NCBI RefSeq assembly: GCF_022179185.1
Contig: NZ_BPQJ01000019.1
Coordinates: forward strand, 62,001 to 126,000
Reading direction: 5' to 3'
Length of the DNA: 64,000 nt
Source: Methylobacterium frigidaeris
GTDB lineage: Bacteria > Pseudomonadota > Alphaproteobacteria > Rhizobiales > Beijerinckiaceae
The notes below the pieces were generated by a model, which was given only the letters and a program-made list of their open reading frames with translations, was not told the origin of the DNA and made no database searches. Below, one piece after another: positions 1 to 6,998 of this stretch; the stretch's first letter is position 1, and each line of letters starts with the position of its first letter. A program made the translations under genes and the position numbers.

Positions 1-2
1 GG

Positions 3-971
3 CTGGTGCTGGCGCGCTCGCCGGTCCTGTCGGATGCCGACCTCGTCGATTGTGCCGCCGTCGGTGACGAGGCGGGCCGGATCGCCATCGCGGGGAGGCC
101 CGCCCTCTCGGCCATGCTGTGCGGGGCGCTCGCCGAGATCGCCGGCGCGGCGGCCCTGCGGGCGCTCGCCGCCAATCCGGGCGCCGAGATCACCCGCGGC
201 AGCTTCCTGCGGATGGTCGAGCGCCACGGCGACGACGCCCGCTTGCGCGAGGCCCTGCTCGCCCGGGCCGACCTGCCCGTCGACGTACGCCAGGCGGTGA
301 CCGCCCGCCTCGCCAGCGCGCTGTCGGCCTTCGTGAGCGGCTGCGGCTGGCTCTCCCGCGAGCGCAGCGAGCGGGTGACCCGGGAGGCGCGGGAGCGCGC
401 GACACTGGGCCTCGCCGAAGGCTCGGACCGGGCCGACCTGCGCCGCCTCGTCGCGTATCTGCGCGGCGCCGGCCAGCTCACCCCCGGGCTGATCCTGCGG
501 GCGATGCTGTCGGGCCGGATGGCCTTCACCGAGGCGGCGCTGACCGACCTCTCGGGCCTGGCCGCCGAGCGGGTGGCGGGGCTGCTGCACGATCCCCGCG
601 GCAGCGGCATGGCGGCGCTCTACCGCCGGGCTGGCCTGCCGCCCGCCCTCGAACCCGCCTTCGCGGCGGCGATGTCCGCCTGGCACGAGGAGGCGAGCGG
701 CCTGCGCGAGAGCAGCGGTCCGGGCCTGTCGCGGCGGATGATCGAGCGGGCGGTGACCGCCTGCGAGCGGCTGCCCTTCGCCGATGCCCACGCCATCGTC
801 GCCCTGCTCAACCGCTTCGACGCCGAGGCGGCCCGCGACGAGGCCCGGTTGCTCGCCCGTGCCCTGGTGAGCGAGGCCGCGACCGACCCGGTGATCGACA
901 CCGCGCCGGAGACGATCCCCGCCGGCCTGATGGACAGCTACCGCCGCGACCGGCCGCGCCTCGCGGCCTGA
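3..971 (+). CDS. DUF2336 domain-containing protein, 5' end outside the window
   Basis: An alpha-helical, Ala/Arg/Leu-rich protein whose opening residues (ARSPVLSDADLVDCA) and repeated helical units match the DUF2336 family of alphaproteobacterial proteins of unknown function. The frame is open to the window edge: a GTG lies at position 6, but the codon before it is sense and the opening text looks like the middle of a repeat. The true start is therefore probably upstream, and about 322 residues are visible. No catalytic motif, signal peptide or membrane segment is seen. The role is unknown; some family members sit near cell-cycle or flagellar genes, but nothing here supports that. Confidence 0.75.
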   Translation: MVLARSPVLSDADLVDCAAVGDEAGRIAIAGRPALSAMLCGALAEIAGAAALRALAANPGAEITRGSFLRMVERHGDDARLREALLARADLPVDVRQAVTARLASALSAFVSGCGWLSRERSERVTREARERATLGLAEGSDRADLRRLVAYLRGAGQLTPGLILRAMLSGRMAFTEAALTDLSGLAAERVAGLLHDPRGSGMAALYRRAGLPPALEPAFAAAMSAWHEEASGLRESSGPGLSRRMIERAVTACERLPFADAHAIVALLNRFDAEAARDEARLLARALVSEAATDPVIDTAPETIPAGLMDSYRRDRPRLAA

Positions 972-993
972 CGCTGGCCCGCAGCCGGACGCG

Positions 994-1110
994 TCAGCGC
1001 CCGGCCGCCCGCCGGTCGGCGCACATCACCGCCGCGGCGAGATAGCCGGCCAGCGAGACGATCACGGCTTGGGGGTAGATCGGTCGAACGAAATGGGCGG
1101 AGACGCTCAT
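994..1110 (-). CDS. Small hypothetical protein, 38 residues, possible membrane peptide
   Basis: A short frame starting ATG at 1110 behind a good ribosome binding site (GGGAGG, about 5 bases before the ATG) and ending in TGA at 994. The product begins MSVSAHFVRPIYPQAVIV, continues as a hydrophobic stretch of roughly 15-18 residues, and ends in a basic CADRRAAGR tail, as expected for a single-pass membrane peptide with a positively charged cytoplasmic end. It converges on the DUF2336 gene. No family is recognised. The strong Shine-Dalgarno sequence and the amphipathic layout are the only support. Confidence 0.45.
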   Translation of the reverse strand: MSVSAHFVRPIYPQAVIVSLAGYLAAAVMCADRRAAGR

Positions 1111-1146
1111 CGATTCCTCCCGATTCGGGTGTTGCATCTTGCTTAC

Positions 1147-1190
1147 GATGCCGGGCGGCAACCGGACAAGCGCCCGGCATCGGGATTTTT
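1147..1190 (+). terminator. Hairpin with T-tract
   Basis: Perfect 11-bp arms GATGCCGGGCG (1147-1157) and CGCCCGGCATC (1171-1181) enclose a 13-base loop and are followed by GGGATTTTTA. This is a rho-independent terminator for the plus strand. It may end transcription from the DUF2336 side, and it also lies just upstream of the leftward 38-codon frame. Confidence 0.5.
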
Positions 1191-1299
1191 ATCCTCGGAT
1201 CGCCGGATTAAACTCCGGGTGGTCTTTCGTGGTCGCGGTATGGCGGGCGGCCCTCTTGCGCCGGGTGCGCTCCTTCATGGCGGGATGTCGTCTCATCAT
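1189..1299 (-). CDS. Possible 36-residue basic peptide (weak)
   Basis: The frame starts with ATGATG at 1299 after GGAAGAG at a spacing of six bases. The product is highly basic (MKERTRRKRAARH in its middle) and ends NPAIRG. No family is recognised and such short frames arise by chance in GC-rich DNA. It is listed only because the ribosome binding site is reasonable and the gap between 1111 and 1384 holds nothing else. Confidence 0.2.
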   Translation of the reverse strand: MMRRHPAMKERTRRKRAARHTATTKDHPEFNPAIRG

Positions 1300-1384
1300 G
1301 CTGCGCTCTTCCGCGCCGCCATAGATTACGGTTACTTCGCCGATCATGACTTCCCTTGCCGCAACGGCATCGACCGTCCGGCCT

Positions 1385-2377
1385 TCAGGGTGGGGCGTGG
1401 CCGGTGCCGGCGGATTGCCGCGGCGCGAGCGCGGCGAAGAGGGCCTCATCGTCGTCGTGCTCGGCATTCGGCGTCGTCAGCAGGGTGTCGCCGGCGAAGA
1501 CCGAGTTCGCTCCGGCGAGGAAGCACAGGATCTGCGCCTCCCGCCCGAGCTGCGCCCGGCCGGCCGATAGGCGCAGGATCGAGGTTGGCAGGACGAGGCG
1601 CGCCGTCGCCACCATGCGGACGAGGTCGAGGGGATCGATGCGGGGCTGGTCGGCGAGCGGCGTGCCCTCCACCGGCACCAGGGCGTTGATCGGCACGCTC
1701 TCGGGGTGCGGTGCCAGTCCCGCCAGCACCTGCAGCAGGCCGGCCCGGTCCGTCATCGCCTCGCCCATGCCGACGATGCCGCCGCAGCACAGGCCGATGC
1801 CGGCCTCCCGCACCGTCGCCAGGGTATCGAGCCGGTCCTGATAGCGGCGGGTGGTCACGATCCGGTCGTAGAAGTCAGGGCCGGTATCGAGGTTGTGGTT
1901 GTAGGCGGTCAGCCCGGCCGCGGCGAGGCGCGCGGCCTGGTGGGCCTTCAGCATGCCGAGGGTGACGCAGGCTTCCATGCCGAGGGCGCGCACCCCCTCG
2001 ACCATTGCCACCACCGCGTCGAACTCCGCGCCGTCCCGCACCTGGCGCCACGCCGCCCCCATGCAGAAGCGCTCCGCCCCCGCCGCCTTGGCGCGGGCCG
2101 CCTGCGCCAGCACGGTCGCCGGGTCCATCAGCCGGTCGCGGGTGAGGTCGACCCCGCGGTGATGCGCCGATTGCGGGCAATAGGCGCAATCCTCCGGACA
2201 GCCGCCGGTCTTCACCGAGAGCAGGCTCGCCTTGCGGATCCGGTTCGGGTCGTGGTGGCGCCGGTGGACGGCATTGGCTCGGCCGACGAGTTCGAGCAGC
2301 GGCAGATCGTGCAGGGCCTCGATCTCCTGGGTCGTCCAGTCATGCCGGACGGCCCCGTCTTCGTGGTGCGGGCTCAT
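1385..2377 (-). CDS. bioB: Biotin synthase (radical SAM)
   Basis: BioB converts dethiobiotin to biotin by inserting sulfur through radical SAM chemistry. The radical SAM [4Fe-4S] motif CxxxCxxC is present as GGCPEDCAYC (Cys60, Cys64, Cys67). The ligands of the auxiliary [2Fe-2S] cluster are recognisable in RFCMGAAWR, ACVTLGML and GLCCGGIVGMGE, with the arginine in RLSAGR. At 330 residues it has the usual family length. Its ATG overlaps the bioY stop by four bases (ATGA), so the two are very likely translationally coupled in one operon. No other biotin-synthesis gene is nearby. The C-terminal 20 residues are low complexity. Confidence 0.96.
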   Translation of the reverse strand: MSPHHEDGAVRHDWTTQEIEALHDLPLLELVGRANAVHRRHHDPNRIRKASLLSVKTGGCPEDCAYCPQSAHHRGVDLTRDRLMDPATVLAQAARAKAAGAERFCMGAAWRQVRDGAEFDAVVAMVEGVRALGMEACVTLGMLKAHQAARLAAAGLTAYNHNLDTGPDFYDRIVTTRRYQDRLDTLATVREAGIGLCCGGIVGMGEAMTDRAGLLQVLAGLAPHPESVPINALVPVEGTPLADQPRIDPLDLVRMVATARLVLPTSILRLSAGRAQLGREAQILCFLAGANSVFAGDTLLTTPNAEHDDDEALFAALAPRQSAGTGHAPP

Positions 2378-2940
2378 CGTGCGGCTTTCCGGCTGACGCA
2401 GCGCAGGCCCGGCAGGGCGGTGGTGCCAGCAGCGACGAGGCCGATCTTGACGAGGTCGCCGAGGAGGAAGGGCGCGAGGCCGAGGGCGACGAGGTTCTCG
2501 GCCGGCACGAACAGCGCGAGCCAGGCCAGACCGAGGGCATAGATCACCGCGAGTCCGGCGAGCATCGCCGCGATACGGCCGAGGAGCCCGCGCCCGGCCG
2601 CGAGCACGCCGACCAACCCGGCGGCGACGAGATAGCCCGCCAGGTAGCCGCCGGTTGGTCCCGCCATGTAGGCGAGGCCGAGGCCGCGCTCCGGCGTGCC
2701 GGAGAAGACGGGCAAGCCGGCGGCACCCGCCGTCAGGTAGCCGAGCAACGTCGCGACCGCGAGGCGCGGGCCGACGGCCAGGGCGAGGGCCATGATGGCA
2801 AGGGTGTGCAGCGTCATCAGCACCGGCCAGAACGGGATCCGGACCTTGGCCGCGAGGGTGATGAGCAGCACGCCCGACAGGACGATGGCGACGTTCCGGG
2901 CCGCGCGCAGGGGCACGGCGCCGAAGACGAGGGCGTTCAT
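2374..2940 (-). CDS. bioY: Biotin transporter BioY (S component of an ECF-type importer)
   Basis: An integral membrane protein of 188 residues with about six hydrophobic helices and the BioY signature in KVRIPFWPVLMTLHT and GPTGGYLAGYLVAA. BioY binds biotin in the membrane, alone or with an ECF AT module; no module genes are seen here. I chose the ATG at 2940 because GGAG lies six bases before it; an ATG at 2952 is also possible but leaves the Shine-Dalgarno inside the gene. The downstream end overlaps bioB by ATGA. A BioR box lies 14 bases upstream of the start, so the bioY-bioB pair is probably repressed when biotin is plentiful. Confidence 0.93.
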   Translation of the reverse strand: MNALVFGAVPLRAARNVAIVLSGVLLITLAAKVRIPFWPVLMTLHTLAIMALALAVGPRLAVATLLGYLTAGAAGLPVFSGTPERGLGLAYMAGPTGGYLAGYLVAAGLVGVLAAGRGLLGRIAAMLAGLAVIYALGLAWLALFVPAENLVALGLAPFLLGDLVKIGLVAAGTTALPGLRCVSRKAAR

Positions 2941-2953
2941 CGGGATCTCCATT

Positions 2954-2963
2954 TTATAGATAA
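2954..2963. promoter_or_regulatory. BioR operator box upstream of bioY-bioB
   Basis: TTATAGATAA matches the published alphaproteobacterial BioR consensus TTATMKATAA at every position. It lies between the bioR stop and the bioY start. The assignment follows from the known BioR signal and the GntR gene next door; binding itself is inferred. Confidence 0.8.
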
Positions 2964-3025
2964 TTTCGCCGAGGCGACGGATGGAAAGATCCACGTACGC
3001 GTCTGAAAAGCAATAGTTTCGAAAA

Positions 3026-3035
3026 TAATAGATAG
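3026..3035. promoter_or_regulatory. Second, degenerate BioR-like box
   Basis: TAATAGATAG differs from the BioR consensus at two positions and lies 72 bp upstream of the clear box at 2954, in the same bioR-bioY gap. It could be a weak auxiliary operator or simply part of an AT-rich promoter. Confidence 0.35.
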
Positions 3036-3043
3036 TTTGCGGG

Positions 3044-3691
3044 TCAGGCACTGCGCCGGAAGGCGGCGTTGCCCGGCCTGTGGCCGACCCATTGAACGTG
3101 GCGGGCCAGGATGCCCGCCGCGGCATCAATGTCGCCGGCCCGCAGGGCGACGAGGATCGCCCGGTGATCGCGATCGGTCGGCGCCTCCCATTCGGCGCGC
3201 CAGCCGGCGAACAGGAAGCGGGCGCTGGCGGCCTGGAGATCCTCGATCACCTTCAGGAGACGGGGCATGCCGCAGGGCGCGAGGATGAGGCGGTGGAAGC
3301 TCCGGTTGGCCTCCTCCCAGGCCTGCACGTCGCCGGCCCGGTCGCCGGCCCGGGTCGCCTCCTCGGCCCGGTCGAGGATCGCCGGGGTCAGATGCGGGGC
3401 GGCGTGGCGCAGGGCCAGCACCTCGAGGGCGGCGCGCATCTCGGCCACCTCGCGCACCTCCTCCGGGCTGAATCCGGCGACGCGCACGCCCCGTCGCGGC
3501 TCGCCCACCACCAGTCCCTGCGCCTCGAGACGGCGGAAGGCCTCCCGCACCGGCACGTGGCTGGCGCCGAACTCCTCGGCGACATGGTCCTGCCGCAGCC
3601 GGGAGCCCGCCGCCAGGGCACCGGAGATGATGCGCTCGGCCAGGGCCCGGCTGATCCGCACCGCAATCGGTTCGTCTTTGGCTGTCGTCAT
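3044..3691 (-). CDS. bioR: GntR/FadR-family regulator, probable biotin repressor BioR
   Basis: A 215-residue protein with an N-terminal winged helix-turn-helix (about residues 8-75, including LRQDHVAEEFGASHVPVREA) and a C-terminal all-helical FCD ligand domain (about 80-205) containing RSFHRLI and DRDHRAIL metal/ligand-binding motifs. This architecture is the FadR subfamily of GntR. Identification as BioR rests on context: it sits directly upstream of bioY-bioB in the same direction, and perfect matches to the BioR operator occur both before bioY and immediately before its own ATG, which implies autoregulation. Alphaproteobacteria generally lack BirA with a DNA-binding domain and use BioR instead. 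Confidence 0.88.
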   Translation of the reverse strand: MTTAKDEPIAVRISRALAERIISGALAAGSRLRQDHVAEEFGASHVPVREAFRRLEAQGLVVGEPRRGVRVAGFSPEEVREVAEMRAALEVLALRHAAPHLTPAILDRAEEATRAGDRAGDVQAWEEANRSFHRLILAPCGMPRLLKVIEDLQAASARFLFAGWRAEWEAPTDRDHRAILVALRAGDIDAAAGILARHVQWVGHRPGNAAFRRSA

Positions 3692-3694
3692 GAA

Positions 3695-3704
3695 TTATCG
3701 ATAA
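3695..3704. promoter_or_regulatory. BioR operator box at the bioR start
   Basis: TTATCGATAA matches the BioR consensus TTATMKATAA and sits in a 12-bp palindrome, ATTATCGATAAT. It ends four bases before the bioR ATG, so bound repressor would block the promoter or early elongation of its own gene. The first plus-strand start to the right is the broken methyltransferase at 3789. Confidence 0.8.
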
Positions 3705-3788
3705 TCCACCGACGCCACGACGTCACGCGGGCGTGGCGGGTGCGCCGGCATGCGGAGCTCTGCCGCAAGGGGAGTCAGCGAGGCCGCG

Positions 3789-4717
3789 ATGAGCGATGGC
3801 TGGAGCGAGTCCGCCGCCGCCTGGATCGCCGAGTTGGGCGAGGCGGGTGATTTCGGCCGCAGCGCGGTGCTCGACGCGCCGATGCTGGCTCGCCTCCGGG
3901 AGCGAGGCTTTCGCCAGGCCCTCGATATTGGCTGCGGCGAGGGCCGCTTCTGCCGCCGGATACAGGATCTCGGGGTCGAGACCATCGGCATCGACCCGAC
4001 CGACGCCCAGTTGCGCCAAGCCCGGGCCCGCGACCCGGGGGCATCTCCCTCCCCGGCCGCGTCGAGGGTACGGTGATGGCTCTGCCCTTCGCGAACGGCG
4101 CCTTCGATCCTGTGGTCAGCTATCTGACGCTGATCGACGTCCCGGACATCCGCGCGGCCATCCCCGGGATGGCCCGGGTGCTCCGCCCCGGCGGGACGCT
4201 GCTGATCGCCAACCGGACGAGCTTCGGCACCGCCGGCGCCTGGACCGACGACGGCGACGCCGTCACGGCCGTGCTGGCGGCGAGCTACCCGGTCCTGATG
4301 GCCGCGTCCTACGAGGCTGACACGCTGACCTGGGCGCTGCCCTTGATGGTTCGCGCCAACCCGGCGCTGCTCGCCTCCGGCCGCTTCCATCTGGCGGAGG
4401 TGCCGGACGGGATCGTGGGTGTCGGTGGGTGGACACCGGAGCGGCCCGGAACCGGTGAGATCGAGCCCGGCCTCGGCCATGTCCGCCATTTTGCCGTTCA
4501 CCCGGCCTGGATCGGCCGCGGCGTCGGGCGAAGAGTGTTCGCGGCGTGCCGGTCGCAGGCCCAGGGTGGCGGCGTTTCCGCGTTCGAGTGCTACGCCAGC
4601 CTCAACGCCGAACCGTTCTACCGCGCCCTCGGATTCCGCGAGTTCGGACGGCGCGAGATCCCGTTGGGCGGCGGCGCGGTCGGGTTCCCGGCCGTGCTGA
4701 TGCGCTGCCGGCTCTGA
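3789..4717 (+). pseudogene. Broken methyltransferase fused to a GNAT acetyltransferase remnant
   Basis: The first frame (3789-4076) begins MSDGWSESAAAWI and holds methyltransferase motif I (LDIGCGEGRF), then runs to a stop after RARDPG. The methyltransferase text resumes one frame over (GISLPGRVEG, ALPFANGAFDPVVSYLTLID, MARVLRPGGTLLIANR), so one base is missing near the G5 tract at 4037-4041. At about 4270-4300 the text changes, in frame, into the middle of a GNAT acetyltransferase (WALPLMVRANPALLASG, HFAVHPAWIGRGVGRRV, FECYASLNAEPFYRALGF) that runs to 4717. The methyltransferase C-terminus and the GNAT N-terminus are both absent, consistent with a deletion that joined two neighbouring genes. 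A sequencing error could explain the frameshift but not the junction. Confidence 0.7.
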
Positions 4718-4811
4718 GCCGTCTCGTCCGATCGCCGATCCGATGTCGATCGGCTTCCCCATCTCGCACGACGTCTCGCCCTCTCCGAACCTGGATAAGG
4801 GTCTCGATGAC

Positions 4812-6998
4812 TCACCTTCCGAGCCGCGCCAGCCGGTCGAGCAATGCCCGGTCGTGCAGCAGCACCATCTTCTCCTTGGGGTTCAACCAGCCGGCCGCCT
4901 CGTCGATGGTCTCCGCCTCGACCACCTTGGCCTGGGCCATGACGTGGTCGGGCTGCGGCGCGCCGCGGGGCCGGCTCTCGGCCGGAGGCAGGAAGGCGAG
5001 GTGGCCGGCCCGGAGGTCCGGATCGGCGTGGAGCGCCCGCAACCCGTCGGCATCGTCGTAAGCAAGCGCCGCGTTGCGCGCCTCGATCGCCTTGGCGGCG
5101 ACCGCGATCGCCGGGGGCTCGCGCTCCTCGGGGGTCATCAGCAGGCCGGCGCGCTTGAGGGCGAGGCCGAGCGCCAGTTGCCCGCTCGCCCAGGAGATCG
5201 GAATCGCCAGGACGAGGCCGAGGATGGTGGGCGACATCCACAGGAACAGCGAGGTGGCGATGGCGAAGGCCGAGATTCCGGCGACCAGCCCGAGGATGGT
5301 GTGCCAGCGGTGCCGGCGCACGATGTCCGAGAACGGGATCGAGCCGTCGTCGCGCCGCTGCGGGTTCCAGCCGGTGTCGCGCCCGAGCAGGATCTGGAAC
5401 ACCGAGCCGGACTGGACCAGCATCGCGATCGGGGCGATCAGCGCCGAGAGCAGGGTCTCGATGAGCGCCGAGAGCACGAGGCGGATGCCGCCGCCGCTCG
5501 CCCGACGCACCTTGCTGTCGAGAAGGCCGAGGATCAGGCCGAACAGCTTCGGGGCGAGCAGGATCGCCATCGTGATCCCGAAGAGCTGGAGCGCGCGCAC
5601 GGGGTCGAAGCGCGGCCAGACCGGGTAGAGGCGGAACTCGGTCGAGAAATATTCGGGGCGGATGTAGGCGGTCTGGAGGGCCAGCGCGATGCCGACCACG
5701 AGCTGCGCCGCCCAGAGCGGTGAGGCGAGGTAGCCGGCGATGCCGGTAGCGAAGTGCTGGCGCGAGGCGAGCTTGAGGCCCGCCGTGCCGATGATGCGGC
5801 TATGCTGCAAATTGCCCTGTGCCCAGCGCCGGTCGCGGATCGCGACGTCGATCAGCGAGGGCGGGCTCTCCTCGTAGGAGCCCTGGAGTTCGGGGAGCAT
5901 GTAGACGCTCCAGCCGGCGCGGCGGATCAAGGCCGCCTCGACGAAATCGTGGCTGAGCACGTGGCCGCCGAAGGGCGGCTTGCCGGAGAGGTCCGGCAGG
6001 CCGCAATGGGCGGCGAAGGCGCGCGTGCGGATGATCGCGTTGTGGCCCCAGTAATTGCCGTCCCGGCCCGACCACAACGACAGGCCGGTGGCGATGACCG
6101 GACCGTAGATGCGGGCCGCGAATTGCTGCACCCGGGCGAACAGGGTGTTGCGGTTGATGATGAGCGGTAGCGACTGAATGATGCCGGAATCCGGGTCCGC
6201 CTCCATCGCGCGGGCCAGCGTCACCACGCAATCGCCGCTCATCAGGCTGTCGGCGTCGAGGACCAGCATGTGGTCGTAATGGCCGCCCCAGCGGGTGACG
6301 AAGTCGGCGATGTTGCCGGCCTTGCGGTGGTGGTTCTTCTGCCGGTGGCGGTAATAGAGGCGGGCATCCTCGCCGAGGCGCTCACGCAAAGCCAGGTAGG
6401 CCCGCTCCTCGGCGATCCAGGCATCGGCCTGGGTCGAATCGGACAGGATCCAGTAATCGAAGGCTGCGCCCTCGCCCGTCGCCTCGATCGAGGCGCGGAT
6501 CGCCTCGACCGCCGCGAAGGTGCGGGCGGTGGCCTCGTTGTAGACCGGCATCACCACGGCGGTACGGGTGGTGAGCGGTCCTGGCCGTGCCTGGGGACGG
6601 CGTCGGCGCAGCAGCGCCAGGAAGCCGAGCAGGCCCGAGGTGAAGGCGAGCGCGATCCAAGAGAAATTGAGGGTGAACAGCGCGAGCAGCAGCCATTGCA
6701 GCCAGGTCGTGGAGCCGGCGACCGACACGACCTCGTACATCTGCACCGCGCCGTAGGCCGTCAGCGCGAGGCCGCCGCCGAACACGAAGGCGCGGGCGGC
6801 CCAGGGCGCCCGACGGCCGGGCACCTGGTGCTCTTGCGCCTCCGACCACCGGCGCAGGTCCTGCACCGGCATGGCGAGGGGGGATTCCTCCGGCACCGCG
6901 GGCGCGACCGCGAGGGGCGTCGCGTCGCGGCGGAGGGGGTCGAGGCGGTGGATGTCGTGGTTTTGGGCGAGGGTCACGGGGTCCACCGATACAGCCAT
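4812..6998 (-). CDS. opgH: Glucans biosynthesis glucosyltransferase H
   Basis: OpgH (MdoH) is the inner-membrane glucosyltransferase that polymerises UDP-glucose into osmoregulated periplasmic glucans. The 728-residue product has two hydrophobic helices near residues 75-140, a family-2 glycosyltransferase domain with MPVYNE, the nucleotide-binding LDADSLMSGD, LSHDF, and the RDRRWAQGN form of the QxxRW motif, then several C-terminal helices. The ATG at 6998 lies 25 bases inside the 3' end of opgG, so translation is probably coupled. No opgC-like modification gene is adjacent. Confidence 0.93.
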   Translation of the reverse strand: MAVSVDPVTLAQNHDIHRLDPLRRDATPLAVAPAVPEESPLAMPVQDLRRWSEAQEHQVPGRRAPWAARAFVFGGGLALTAYGAVQMYEVVSVAGSTTWLQWLLLALFTLNFSWIALAFTSGLLGFLALLRRRRPQARPGPLTTRTAVVMPVYNEATARTFAAVEAIRASIEATGEGAAFDYWILSDSTQADAWIAEERAYLALRERLGEDARLYYRHRQKNHHRKAGNIADFVTRWGGHYDHMLVLDADSLMSGDCVVTLARAMEADPDSGIIQSLPLIINRNTLFARVQQFAARIYGPVIATGLSLWSGRDGNYWGHNAIIRTRAFAAHCGLPDLSGKPPFGGHVLSHDFVEAALIRRAGWSVYMLPELQGSYEESPPSLIDVAIRDRRWAQGNLQHSRIIGTAGLKLASRQHFATGIAGYLASPLWAAQLVVGIALALQTAYIRPEYFSTEFRLYPVWPRFDPVRALQLFGITMAILLAPKLFGLILGLLDSKVRRASGGGIRLVLSALIETLLSALIAPIAMLVQSGSVFQILLGRDTGWNPQRRDDGSIPFSDIVRRHRWHTILGLVAGISAFAIATSLFLWMSPTILGLVLAIPISWASGQLALGLALKRAGLLMTPEEREPPAIAVAAKAIEARNAALAYDDADGLRALHADPDLRAGHLAFLPPAESRPRGAPQPDHVMAQAKVVEAETIDEAAGWLNPKEKMVLLHDRALLDRLARLGR

